Source: Candidatus Lambdaproteobacteria bacterium (GTDB taxonomy: Bacteria > SAR324 > JACQKK01). From it: a stretch of DNA of 37,709 nt. Positions 17,993-25,894 of this stretch are shown here, in pieces. The notes under the pieces were generated by a model, which saw only the letters and a list, made by a program, of their open reading frames with translations, was not told where the DNA came from and made no database searches. The translations under genes and the position numbers were made by a program. Each line of letters begins with the position of its first letter. The stretch's first letter is position 1. The DNA lies in NCBI GenBank assembly GCA_016204605.1, contig JACQKK010000065.1, positions 1-37,709 on the forward strand, given 5' to 3'.

Positions 17993-18049
17993 ATGCTGGC
18001 GGGCTACTACCGCAAAGCGGTACAAGTGGACTACTTTGACGGCGAGTGA
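17993..18049 (+). pseudogene. possible remnant of a cupin-like gene (C-terminal tail only)
   Basis: A short frame ending QVDYFDGE plus TGA stands just upstream of the intact cupin, whose own end reads SYYDGE plus TGA. The DNA around both stops is very similar (GACGGCGAGTGAG). Cupins of this type often finish with a Tyr-Trp/Phe-Asp-Gly-Glu tail, so this may be the leftover end of a duplicated or recombined neighbour. Upstream the frame stays open but resembles nothing recognisable. Low certainty. Confidence 0.3.
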
Positions 18050-18121
18050 GCCGCGGCCCTGATGCGGATCGGGGGGCGCGGCTGCGCCGGCCCACCATCC
18101 CCAGTCCCAGGAGCCCCGCCC

Positions 18122-18667
18122 ATGAGCACGCCCGCCGCACCTGTACCGCCGAAGTCGCGCCGCCACGCGAACGTCGTCAACGTCAACGAGCTGGAGTGGA
18201 GCCCGACCGCCCACGGCGAGCGCTTCGCCCAGGAGCGCAAGGGGCTGGGCGCCGCCGCGGCGGGTCGGCTGCTGGGGTGCAGCCTGTACCGGGTGCCGGC
18301 GGGCAAGGCTGCCTTTCCCGCCCACCTGCACCATGCCAACGAGGAGGCGATCTACGTGCTGGCCGGGCGGGGCACGCTGCGGCTGGGCAAGGACGAGATC
18401 GCCATCGGGCCGGGCGACTACATCGCGCTGCCGCCCGCCGGCGACGGCGTGGCCCACTACCTGACCGGGGCCGGCCTCGAGCCGATCGAGTACCTCTGCC
18501 TCTCGACGATGCTCTCGCCGGAGATCGTCGAGTACCCCGATTCGGGCAAGGTCGGGCTGCGCAACAGCCGCACCGTGAGCACCGGCGTGGGCACGGGCGC
18601 GTCGCAGGTGCTGATCCGCCACCTTTTCCGCACCAAGGATGAGACCAGCTACTACGACGGCGAGTGA
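18122..18667 (+). CDS. cupin domain protein
   Basis: A 181-residue single-domain cupin. The first cupin motif is FPAHLHHANEEAIYVLAGRG, with possible metal ligands His68, His70 or His71 and Glu74 or Glu75; the second is GPGDYIALPPAGDGVAHYL with His112. It ends with SYYDGE. Such proteins are often isomerases, dioxygenases or sugar-binding proteins, and the substrate cannot be told from sequence. ATG at 18122 is preferred over an earlier in-frame ATG at 18062; AGGAG stands ten bases before it. It is a single gene flanked by tilS (divergent) and an esterase (convergent). Confidence 0.85.
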   Translation: MSTPAAPVPPKSRRHANVVNVNELEWSPTAHGERFAQERKGLGAAAAGRLLGCSLYRVPAGKAAFPAHLHHANEEAIYVLAGRGTLRLGKDEIAIGPGDYIALPPAGDGVAHYLTGAGLEPIEYLCLSTMLSPEIVEYPDSGKVGLRNSRTVSTGVGTGASQVLIRHLFRTKDETSYYDGE

Positions 18668-18735
18668 GCGCCGGTTTGCCCTGTGCGTCAACGCCACGCC
18701 GCAGCATTGCAGCGGTTGCAGTGACCTGCGCGCGG

Positions 18736-19509
18736 TCAGCGTCGGACGGCCGCCTTCTCGCTGAGCAGGGGCTCCAGCACGCGCCAGACGTTCTCCAGCA
18801 CGATGCGCTGGCCCTGGGCGTTGGGGTGGATGCCATCGGGCAGGTTCAGCGCGGGTTGCGCCGCCACGCCTTCGAGCAGGAACGGGATCAGGGCCACGCC
18901 GTAACGCCGCGCCAGCGCCGGATAGACCGCGGCGAAGGCGCGCGTATAGGCTGGGCCGTAGTTGAGCGGCATGCGCATGCCGGCCAGGATCACCCGCGCG
19001 CCCGCCGCCTGCCCCTGCTCGATGATGCGGGCCAGGTTCTCCCGGAGCTGGTCGGTTGCGAGGCCGCGCAGGCCGTCATTGGCCCCCAGGCAGACGATCA
19101 GGAGGTCCACGCGCTGGCGCAGCAGCCAGCCCATCCGGGCCAGCGCGCCCGCGCTGGTGTCGCCGCTCACGCCGGCGTTGACGACGCGGTGGGGGTAGCC
19201 CCGCTGGCGCAGTCGCTCCTGGAGCAGGGCGGGGTAGCTCTGCTCTTCGGGAAGCCCGAACCCGGCGGTGAGGCTATCGCCGAGGGCCACGATCACCGGC
19301 GGCTCGCCGGCCGCGGCCGGCGGTTCAGGGTCGCGCGCCGGTTGTCCTTGCGCGCCGCCCGTGCGCCAGGCCGCCAGCACGAGCGCCAGCACGAGCGCCA
19401 GCCGCAACGCCATCCGCAGCGCGGCGTCAGTCAGCCCACCGCCGGACCTGCGCTGCTGCCGGCGGCGCAGGCGTCCATCGCTCGGGAGGCGGCGGGTGCG
19501 ACCTGGCAT
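18736..19509 (-). CDS. SGNH/GDSL-family esterase (arylesterase/TesA-like)
   Basis: A 257-residue lipase/esterase of SGNH type. Block I is VALGDSLTAGFG with the nucleophile serine, block II the Gly in VVNAGVSGDTSAGA, block III CLGANDGLRG, and block V DGIHPNAQGQ with catalytic Asp and His. This matches the TesA/arylesterase group, which hydrolyses acyl esters and thioesters in the periplasm. A hydrophobic stretch MALRLALVLALVLAAW precedes the domain; starting at the internal ATG at 19413 would make it an ordinary signal peptide, while the longer start at 19509 adds 32 basic residues and lies three bases after the serC stop. Neither start has a strong ribosome-binding site. It is probably co-transcribed with serC. 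Confidence 0.88.
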   Translation of the reverse strand: MPGRTRRLPSDGRLRRRQQRRSGGGLTDAALRMALRLALVLALVLAAWRTGGAQGQPARDPEPPAAAGEPPVIVALGDSLTAGFGLPEEQSYPALLQERLRQRGYPHRVVNAGVSGDTSAGALARMGWLLRQRVDLLIVCLGANDGLRGLATDQLRENLARIIEQGQAAGARVILAGMRMPLNYGPAYTRAFAAVYPALARRYGVALIPFLLEGVAAQPALNLPDGIHPNAQGQRIVLENVWRVLEPLLSEKAAVRR

Positions 19510-19512
19510 GGC

Positions 19513-20628
19513 TCAGCCGTGGGTGCGCTCGAACTCCTTCATGAACTGGACGAGCGCCTGGGCGCCTTCGAGCGGCATGGCGTTGTAGATGGAGGCGCGG
19601 ATGCCGCCCTTGTAGCGGTGGCCCTTCAGCGCGTACAGGCCTGCCTTTAGGGCGTCGGCGCAGAACGTCTCCACCAGCGCCGGGGTGGGCAGGTTGAAGG
19701 TGACGTTCATGTTCGAGCGCGACTCCTTCAGGGCGTAGCCCTTGTAGAACTTGGACGCGTCGAGCACGGCATAGATCAGCGCCGCCTTCTGCTCGTTCAC
19801 CTTTTGGATCGCCTTGACGCCGCCCTGTTCCTTGAGCCAGTGCAGCACCAGGTTGACCACGTAGATGGCGAAGGTGTTGGGGGTGCTGGTGAGCGAACGC
19901 TCGGAGGCCAGTTGCGCGAGGTTCAGCAGCTTGGGCGTATCGGGAAGCTGCTTGCCCAGCAAATCCTCGCGCACGATATCCACCGAGAACCCGGCCGGCC
20001 CCAGGTTCTTTTGCGCGCCGGCGAAGACCAGCCCGAACTTCGTCACGTCGATCTCGCGCGAGAGCAGCTCGGAGGTCGCGTCGCCCACCAGCGGGATCTC
20101 GCCCGTATCGGGGAAGGTGTGCCACTGCGTCCCCATGATCGTGTTGTTCGTGGTGATCAGGAAGAACGAGGCATCCCGGGGCAGCTCGGCGGCCGGCGGC
20201 ACCTGGGGGATGCGGTCGAAGCGCGTGTCTTCCGAGCTGGCCACGTCGAGCACGGTGCCGTACTTCTTCGCCTCGTCGCGCGCCCGCTGCGAGAAGTTGC
20301 CGCTCTGGGCGAACAACGCCTTGCGGGCCGGCTTGAGGGCGATCAGGTTCAGCGGCACCACGGAGAACTGCATCTGCCCCCCGCCCGAAACGAACACGAC
20401 CTTGTAGTTGTTGGGGATGCGCATCAGCTCGCGCAGCAGGGCCTCGGTCTCGTCGAGCACCGCCTCGAACTCCTTCGAGCGGTGGCTGATCTCGATGATC
20501 GAGGCGCCCATCCCCCGCCAATTGAGCAGCTCCTCCTGCACCTGCTTCATCACGGGGAGGGGGAGCATCGCCGGGCCGGGCGAGAAGTTGTACACACGCT
20601 GCCGGAATTGCATGGGCGTCGGTTCCAA
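19513..20628 (-). CDS. serC: phosphoserine aminotransferase
   Basis: A 371-residue PLP enzyme converting 3-phosphohydroxypyruvate to phosphoserine, in serine and possibly pyridoxine synthesis. It begins with the family signature YNFSPGPAMLP, followed by GMGASIIEISHRSKEF and FVSGGGQMQFSVVPLNL. The PLP lysine is in FAGAQKNLGPAG. The C-terminal domain has NVTFNLP and GGIRASIYNAMP, both diagnostic for SerC. Two starts are possible, ATG at 20628 and ATG at 20613 (MQFRQRVYNFSPG), which differ by five residues. The esterase gene follows at three bases. No serA is in the window. Confidence 0.95.
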   Translation of the reverse strand: MEPTPMQFRQRVYNFSPGPAMLPLPVMKQVQEELLNWRGMGASIIEISHRSKEFEAVLDETEALLRELMRIPNNYKVVFVSGGGQMQFSVVPLNLIALKPARKALFAQSGNFSQRARDEAKKYGTVLDVASSEDTRFDRIPQVPPAAELPRDASFFLITTNNTIMGTQWHTFPDTGEIPLVGDATSELLSREIDVTKFGLVFAGAQKNLGPAGFSVDIVREDLLGKQLPDTPKLLNLAQLASERSLTSTPNTFAIYVVNLVLHWLKEQGGVKAIQKVNEQKAALIYAVLDASKFYKGYALKESRSNMNVTFNLPTPALVETFCADALKAGLYALKGHRYKGGIRASIYNAMPLEGAQALVQFMKEFERTHG

Positions 20629-20957
20629 ATGGGGTGTGGGGGGCGCAGCGACCCCGCGGTCGACCGCGCGAACGGGGTCAACTTAGCGGGTCCCGCTCCC
20701 GTTTGCAAAAAGGAGCAGGGGCAGGGGCGGAGGCGCGGCGGGGGCGGGACGGAGGGCCAATACCATGTGGAGCGATTTTGTTGATAGCACTTCGGCTTGC
20801 GAGTCAGTACGGTTGGAACGCTCCGCCTCAGCCAAATCGTGCTACCAGCGGGTCCCTTCCAGGTCGTGTTTGCCAAAGGATGGAATTGATTGGCATACAT
20901 CGTCACGGCGGACACTGGCCTTGATGAAGATGTCCACCCGTACATAGAGGTCATGTG
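20629..20957. other. intergenic gap between serC and the endonuclease III-like gene
   Basis: This 329-base gap between divergent genes holds no convincing coding frame. Composition changes across it: the left part is very GC-rich, and from about 20760 the sequence becomes mixed, marking the left edge of an AT-richer segment that continues to about 21800. No repeats or attachment site were recognised at the boundary. Confidence 0.5.
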
Positions 20958-21701
20958 ATGAACACGAACGTGGCAAAGAACCTCATCGAGCGAGGCTACG
21001 ATGCTTTCCACGCTCCCGGGAAACTGCACGAATTCACCAAAAACGCTGGCGCCGACAAATTGCTCAACGACCTGAAGTAGCATCCCCATGCTTTTGTAAT
21101 CGCCTGCATCATGGATCGGCAGGTGAAGGCCGAGCGCGCATGGCTAGTTCCATTTACAATTTCCGAGAAACTTGGTGGCTTCGATTTTACTGATTTGTGT
21201 CAGCTCTCGCAGCAAGACGTATATCGGCTGATGACTGATCCTGAGCCGCTTCATCGTTATCCTGAAGTGATGGGTGCAAACTTCCACAGCGCGGTTTCGT
21301 TGATCGACAGAGACTATGGTGGCGACGCAGCGAACATATGGGAGCAAAAGCCTTCGAGCGCCACGGTCGTGTATCGCTTTCTCGATTTTCGCGGTGTTGG
21401 ACCGAAGATCGCGACCATGGCCGCGAATATCTTAGCGAGAATTTTCAAAGTGCCCATGTCCGATTACTACTCCATCGATCTTTCGCCCGACGTGCAAGTG
21501 CGGAGAGTTTTTTGGCGTCTTGGCTTGAGCCGTAAGGACGCGACGGTGGAAGAACTTGTGTATCGGGGCAGAGCCATGAACCCCGATTTTCCAGGCATCG
21601 TTGACGGCCCTGCATGGGAGGTGGGTCGCAAATGGTGTAGACCGAAAGACCCTTTGTGCAGCGAGTGCTTCTTGAGAGACGTATGCCCGAGCAGAGCATA
21701 G
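20958..21701 (+). pseudogene. endonuclease III-like (HhH, [4Fe-4S]) gene interrupted by an in-frame TAG
   Basis: One reading frame runs from ATG 20958 to TAG 21699-21701 but is broken by TAG at 21078-21080, after 40 codons. The two parts read as one protein: the first ends KLLNDLK and the second goes on HPHAFVIACIMDRQVKAERAW, the usual junction in this family as I recall it. The second part has the helix-hairpin-helix FRGVGPKIATMAANIL with the lysine used by bifunctional glycosylases, IDLSPDVQVRR with a candidate aspartate, and C-X6-C-X2-C-X5-C for the iron-sulfur cluster at the end. AGAGGT precedes the first ATG. The ATG at 21111 could restart translation but has no ribosome-binding site. 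Base use is less GC-rich than neighbours, suggesting transfer. It is a fresh nonsense mutation, an assembly error or a recoded codon. Confidence 0.8.
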
Positions 21702-21754
21702 GGACGGGACCCCGTAATCAATGTGCAGGTGCGACTCGCCAGGGGAATGGGCCA

Positions 21755-21785
21755 TTGACAGCCGACCCGATTTCGGACCAAATAC
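21755..21785 (+). promoter_or_regulatory. possible promoter of the toxin-antitoxin operon
   Basis: A perfect TTGACA is at 21755-21760. About 19 bases later stands AAATAC, a weak -10 at loose spacing. It lies 54 bases before the antitoxin ATG, a suitable place. The -10 assignment is uncertain. Confidence 0.35.
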
Positions 21786-21813
21786 AGTCTCGTCCCATCA
21801 GGGAGGCCATGCG

Positions 21814-22089
21814 ATGAAGCTCCACACCCGGATCAGACCGATCAGCTACCTCAAGGCGCATGCGGCGGAGATCGTGCGGGAGCTTGGCGCCGAAGGCGAG
21901 CCCCTGATCATCACCCAGCACGGCCAAGCCAAGGCTGTGCTCCAGGATCTTCGTAGCTACGAGGAAACCCAGGAGACGATGGCGCTGCTGAAGATGTTGG
22001 CGCTCGGCAACCGGCAGATCGAGGAAGGTCGGGTGCAGCCAGCAGCCGAGGCCATGCAGCGCCTGCGCGAGCGCCAGCAGAGTCGCTGA
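21814..22089 (+). CDS. Phd/YefM family antitoxin
   Basis: A 91-residue antitoxin of the type II Phd/YefM group. The N-terminal half RIRPISYLKAHAAEIVRELGAEGEPLIITQHGQAKAVLQDLRSYEE is the DNA-binding fold of the family; the C-terminal helix ALLKMLALGNRQIEEGRVQPAAEAMQRLRER would wrap the toxin. The frame is open further up, but ATG at 21814 is chosen because GGGAGG stands seven bases before it. Its TGA overlaps the toxin ATG by one base, the usual coupled arrangement that keeps antitoxin in excess. The pair likely represses its own promoter. Confidence 0.9.
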   Translation: MKLHTRIRPISYLKAHAAEIVRELGAEGEPLIITQHGQAKAVLQDLRSYEETQETMALLKMLALGNRQIEEGRVQPAAEAMQRLRERQQSR

Positions 22090-22415
22090 TGGGCCACGCG
22101 GTCTTTCTCACCAGGGACGCCGCACAGGACCTGGAGCAACTCTTCGAGTACCTCATCCTGCACGACGCTCCGAAGAAAGCCGAACACGTTCTGGCGCGGA
22201 TCGAAAAGGCGCTGGACGGCCTTTCCGAATTGCCGGAACGGGGCGCCTATCCGCGCGAGCTGTTGACGTTGGGAATCCACGAATATCGCGAGGTCTTCTT
22301 CAAGCCCTACCGAATCATCTACCGGATCGTCGGGGATCGGGTGTACGTGATGGTGATCGCCGATGGTCGCCGCGACATGCAGACGCTCTTGCAGCGCAGG
22401 CTGCTGGGTGGGTGA
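22089..22415 (+). CDS. RelE/ParE superfamily toxin
   Basis: A 108-residue toxin. FLTRDAAQDLEQLFEYLILHDAPKKAEHVLARIEKALDGLSELPERGAYP is the ParE/RelE helical hairpin, followed by the sheet EYREVFFKPYRIIYRIVGDRVYVMVIADGRRDMQTLLQRRLL with the typical YRIIYR and a basic C-terminus. It could act on ribosome-bound mRNA (RelE) or gyrase (ParE); the sequence does not settle which, although the long N-terminal hairpin leans to ParE. It starts within the stop of the antitoxin. Together with the interrupted endonuclease gene it forms a likely acquired segment. Confidence 0.9.
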   Translation: MGHAVFLTRDAAQDLEQLFEYLILHDAPKKAEHVLARIEKALDGLSELPERGAYPRELLTLGIHEYREVFFKPYRIIYRIVGDRVYVMVIADGRRDMQTLLQRRLLGG

Positions 22416-22539
22416 CACTCGGCCAGTGGAAGCCGCCGCTCTTCCCTACTCCATCCCCGCGTTGCCGCCCTCGCCATCCGCGCGCCGATGTGGTTGAACG
22501 GGGGCGCAGCGCGCCCGAACCGATTCCACAGGCGATGCG

Positions 22540-23883
22540 ATGGCCCGCAGCAGACACACGCAGGGCTTCTGGAACGCCGAGCGCTTCGGCTGGGCGTTCT
22601 ACGACTGGGCCAACAGCGCGTTCGTGCTGTGCATCGTCACCGTGATCGGCCCGGCCTACTTCGTGGCCGTGTTCGAGGAGGCGGCCCGGCAGGCGGGCGG
22701 CAGGATGGTCGGGCCGGCGCTGGCGCTGGAGGTGGCCGGCCTCCGGCTCACCGCGGAGGCGGCCTGGTCCTTCACCATCTCGGCGGCCTCGCTGGTGGTC
22801 GCGCTCTCCTCGCCGCTGCTGGGCGCCATCGCCGACGCGCGCGGGCTCCGCAAGCGCTTCCTGATGCTCTATGCGGGGGCGGGCGTCGCCGCGACCCTGG
22901 CCCTGGCCGCGCCGGGACCGTGGTGGCTGGTGGCGGCGCTGATCCTGGTGGGGACGATCGGGTTCGAGGGCGGCAACGTCTACTACAACGCCTACCTGCC
23001 CGATGTGGCCTCCCCCGCCCAGCGCGACATGCTGTCGAGCTGGGGCTTCGCGCTCGGGTACGTGGGCGGCGTGCTGGCGCTGGCGCTCTGCCTCGCGTTC
23101 TTCGTGCCGCCGCGGGGAGACATTCACCTGTCCTTCGTGCTGGTCGGGCTGTGGTGGGGCGGCTTCGCGCTGATCCCGGCCCTGCTGGTGCGCGCGCGAC
23201 CGGGCCGGCTGGCGGCGCTGCCGCTTGGGCGGCTGGTGGCGCGGGCCTGGGGGGAGATCGTGGCCACCGTGCGCGGCGTGCGGCGCACCCCCAACGCCGG
23301 GCTGTTCCTGCTGGCCTTCCTGCTGTACAACGACGGCATCGCCACGCTCATCAGCAACGCCACGCCCTTCGCCCTGCAGAACGTCTACCTGGATGACTCG
23401 CTCACCGCGAAGGTGGGGCTGGCGCAGTTGATCCCGGCGATCATGCTGGTGCAGGTGGTGGCGTTCCCGGGCTCGCTCGTGTGCGGCTGGGCGGCCGGCC
23501 GCTTCGGCGAGAAGCGCACCATCTACGCCTGCCTGGCCGTGTTCACGGCCGTGGTGGGCTACGGCCAGGTGGTGCACACCTTGCGCGAGTTCTACGTGAT
23601 GGCCGGGCTGATCGGGCTGGTGCTGGGCGGCGCCCAGGCGATCAGCCGCTCGCTCTACGCCCAGTTCGTGCCGCCCGCGAAGAACGCCGAGTTCTTCTCG
23701 TTCTTCGCCTTGAGCGAGCGCGTCTCGGCCATGTTCGGGCCGCTGGCCTATGGCCTCTCCCTGATCATCACCGGCGATACGCGCGTGGCGCTGCTCAGCC
23801 TGACGGTGTTCTTCGTGGCGGGCGCGGCGGTGCTGACGCGGGTCGACGTGGCCCGGGGTCGCGCCGACGCCCTGCGGGCCTGA
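22540..23883 (+). CDS. MFS transporter, Atg22/UMF1-like
   Basis: A 447-residue inner-membrane protein with about twelve hydrophobic segments. The N-terminus WAFYDWANSAFVLCIVTVIGPAYF is the hallmark of the UMF1/Atg22 family, and PLLGAIADARGLRKRFL matches the conserved loop between helices 2 and 3 of major facilitator proteins. NVYYNAYLPDVA and LGGAQAISRSLYAQFVPPAKNAEFFSFF are also characteristic. Yeast Atg22 exports amino acids from the vacuole; bacterial substrates are unknown. It stands alone: 124 bases after the toxin gene and 202 before a hydrolase. A dispersed palindrome follows it. Confidence 0.9.
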   Translation: MARSRHTQGFWNAERFGWAFYDWANSAFVLCIVTVIGPAYFVAVFEEAARQAGGRMVGPALALEVAGLRLTAEAAWSFTISAASLVVALSSPLLGAIADARGLRKRFLMLYAGAGVAATLALAAPGPWWLVAALILVGTIGFEGGNVYYNAYLPDVASPAQRDMLSSWGFALGYVGGVLALALCLAFFVPPRGDIHLSFVLVGLWWGGFALIPALLVRARPGRLAALPLGRLVARAWGEIVATVRGVRRTPNAGLFLLAFLLYNDGIATLISNATPFALQNVYLDDSLTAKVGLAQLIPAIMLVQVVAFPGSLVCGWAAGRFGEKRTIYACLAVFTAVVGYGQVVHTLREFYVMAGLIGLVLGGAQAISRSLYAQFVPPAKNAEFFSFFALSERVSAMFGPLAYGLSLIITGDTRVALLSLTVFFVAGAAVLTRVDVARGRADALRA

Positions 23884-23996
23884 CCGCCGCTTGATGGGGC
23901 CATGGCCGCGGCCAGTGGAGTGTTGGCGGGCATCATGATACCAAGGTGCCTTGCGGCGTTCCGTGGCTGCGCGTTGCTCCGACCCGTCTGGCGCTC

Positions 23997-24039
23997 GCCC
24001 TTCCCCACCTGGTGGGGAGAGGTTGGGGGTGGGGACGCC
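23997..24039. repeat. dispersed palindromic element, copy A
   Basis: CCCCAC and GTGGGG pair around CTG (24003-24017), followed by GGTTGGGGGTGGGGACGCC. It shares the GGTGGGGACGC-type arm and central hairpin with the copies at 24880, 29081, 29141 and 37645. Intergenic, after the transporter gene. Confidence 0.6.
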
Positions 24040-24085
24040 CCGGGGGCTGCCGGCGTTGCGACCGCCTTCCCACCGCGAGGAGAAG

Positions 24086-24868
24086 ATGAAGCTCAGCACC
24101 CACAAGCTGCCCGTGAGCGACGGCGAATCGATCGTGCTCGACTTCGTGGAGCCGGAGCGCCCCTCGGGGGGCCGCACGGCGGTATTCGTGCACGGCTTCG
24201 GCTCCAACCGCCGTGGCGAGAAGGCGCTCTACTTCGCCTCGCGCTTCGCGGAAGCGGGGTGGCACTTCATGGCGCTCGACATGCGGGGCCACGGCGAATC
24301 CGAGGGCTCCATGCTCCGGCACGCCATGTCGCGCTGCCTGGCCGATCTCTCCAAGGCGATGGACTGGCTGCCGCGGCGCCTCGAGCCCCCGATCCTGATC
24401 GGCTCCAGCATGGGCGGCGCCGTCAGCTCCTGGTACAACCTGCTCAACCCCGGCCGCTGCCGGGCGCTGGTGCTGATCGCCCCCTCGCTCGTGTTCCCGC
24501 GCCACTACGAGCAGCGGCTGACCCCCGCCGAACTGGAGGAGTGGCGCCGCACCGGCTCGCGCGTCGTCAAGAACGAGTGGGTGGATATCGAGGTGGGCTA
24601 CTCGGTGGTCGAGGACGGCAGGAAGTACGACCCCGACCGCCTGGCGCGGGAGCACGACGCGCCGACCCTGATCTTCCACGGCCTGCAGGACACCGCGGTG
24701 GACTGGCACGGCAGCGTGGCCTTCCTCGAAAAGTGCCCGTTGCCCAACATCAAGCTGATGCTCATCAAGGACGGCGACCACCGCCTCACCAACGAGAAGG
24801 AGATCCTGTTCGAGACGATGGCCGGCTGGATCCGCGGCCTGTACCACACGGAAGAGGTCAAGTGGTGA
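24086..24868 (+). CDS. alpha/beta hydrolase
   Basis: A 260-residue serine hydrolase. VFVHGFGSNRRGEK holds the oxyanion region, ALDMRGHGESEGS the strand-loop before the nucleophile, and GSSMGGAVS the nucleophile elbow with catalytic Ser. GLQDTAVDW supplies the acid and KDGDHRLTNE the catalytic His. The overall pattern matches small cytoplasmic carboxylesterases or acyl-peptide hydrolase-like proteins; the substrate is unknown. ATG at 24086 is preferred over an in-frame ATG at 23951, because AGGAG precedes it and the domain starts there. Flanked on both sides by dispersed palindromes. Confidence 0.9.
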   Translation: MKLSTHKLPVSDGESIVLDFVEPERPSGGRTAVFVHGFGSNRRGEKALYFASRFAEAGWHFMALDMRGHGESEGSMLRHAMSRCLADLSKAMDWLPRRLEPPILIGSSMGGAVSSWYNLLNPGRCRALVLIAPSLVFPRHYEQRLTPAELEEWRRTGSRVVKNEWVDIEVGYSVVEDGRKYDPDRLAREHDAPTLIFHGLQDTAVDWHGSVAFLEKCPLPNIKLMLIKDGDHRLTNEKEILFETMAGWIRGLYHTEEVKW

Positions 24869-24879
24869 GCCGGTTGCGA

Positions 24880-24942
24880 GACGCCCCACCCCGGCCTTCG
24901 GCCACCCCTGCCCGCCAGTGCGGGGAGGTGCCGGGGGAGGGG
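24880..24942. repeat. dispersed palindromic element, copy B
   Basis: In the opposite orientation to copy D: GACGCCCCACCCC, then the small hairpin GGCC-TTC-GGCC, then the main hairpin with CCCGC/GCGGG. It is 12 bases after the hydrolase stop. Its small hairpin differs from that of copy D (GTCC-GCA-GGAC) by changes that keep pairing. Confidence 0.6.
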
Positions 24943-25137
24943 TTTCGCGGGCGATCCGCCGCGGCAGGGGGGTAGCGGCGACCTCGGCCGGCGACCTATC
25001 CTGCGTTTGCCCGGGGTGCGGTGCGGCCTTGAGATACGCGAGGGTTCGGGTATGATGGCGGGAAAACAGGGAGAGCGGCGGCCGTTCGGCCCCGGCCCGC
25101 GCTCCGCCAGACCCGCCACCGTCAAGGGAGCGGAGCG

Positions 25138-25791
25138 GTGTTCGACGCCATCCTGCACACCGAGCGGCTCGTGCTGCGACCCATCGAGCCCCGCGACGCG
25201 CCGCTGCTGTGGCGGTACGTGGTGGAGAACCGGGAGTGGCTGCTGCCCTGGGAGCCGGTCCATCCCCCCCACTACTTCACGCTGGAAGGCCAGCGCAGCA
25301 TCCTCCACCAGTGCGAGGACGACCGGCGGGCGGAGACGGGCATCCTGCTCGGGCTGTACGAGAAGGGGCGCGCCACGGGCGAGCTGTGCGGGCGCATCGG
25401 CGTGGCCGGGATCGTGCGCGGCATCTGGATGAACGGGTTCGTCGGCTACTCCGTCGCCGCCTCGCGCGCGGGCCGCGGCTACATGACCGAAGCCCTGCGC
25501 CGCGTCTGCGAGTACGGACTCGTCGGGCTGGGGCTGCACCGGCTGCAGGTCTCGATCATCCCCCGCAACGAGCCTTCGCTGCGGGTGGCGCGCAAGTGCC
25601 GCTTCCGCTACGAGGGCCGCGCGCTGCGCTACTTGAGGATCAACGAGGTGTGGGAGGATCACGAGATCTTCGCCATGACCGAAGAGGAGTACGCCGGCCA
25701 CCGCGCCCAGCCGGAACCGGTCGGCCAGCTTTCCACCCTCCGGGGCCGGCCCACGGCCGTCGCGCGCGGCATGCTCCGGCGCGAGAAGTAG
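25138..25791 (+). CDS. GNAT family N-acetyltransferase (RimJ/RimL-like)
   Basis: A 217-residue acetyltransferase. The N-terminal LHTERLVLRPIEPRDAPLLWRYV is typical of RimJ/RimL-type GNATs; WMNGFVGYSVAASRAGRGYMTEALRRVCEYGL contains motif A with the acetyl-CoA pyrophosphate loop (Arg-Ala-Gly-Arg-Gly-Tyr), and SIIPRNEPSLRVARKCRFRYEG is motif B. The substrate may be an N-terminal amine of a protein or a small molecule. It starts at GTG 25138, with AGGGAG a few bases upstream. A 40-residue basic tail after the GNAT domain (RPTAVARGMLRREK) is unusual. The gap before it holds a palindromic element and no other gene. Confidence 0.88.
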   Translation: MFDAILHTERLVLRPIEPRDAPLLWRYVVENREWLLPWEPVHPPHYFTLEGQRSILHQCEDDRRAETGILLGLYEKGRATGELCGRIGVAGIVRGIWMNGFVGYSVAASRAGRGYMTEALRRVCEYGLVGLGLHRLQVSIIPRNEPSLRVARKCRFRYEGRALRYLRINEVWEDHEIFAMTEEEYAGHRAQPEPVGQLSTLRGRPTAVARGMLRREK

Positions 25792-25894
25792 CGCCGCCCG
25801 GGGGCACCTGCGCACCCGACCGGCGACCGCGACCCCCGGGCGACCCCGGGGTCGGCGGCGCCGCCCCCCACCCGCTTAGCGAGGAGAGAGCGCC

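Noticed and set aside
16467..18062. A 531-codon open frame on the plus strand, antisense to tilS
   Set aside because: Its protein is Arg/Gln/Ala-rich low complexity without domains, and it lies opposite a gene with clear PP-loop motifs. Very GC-rich DNA produces such frames by chance.
21702..21716. ACGGG/CCCGT inverted repeat after the endonuclease gene as a terminator
   Set aside because: The stem is only five pairs and there is no following T-run.
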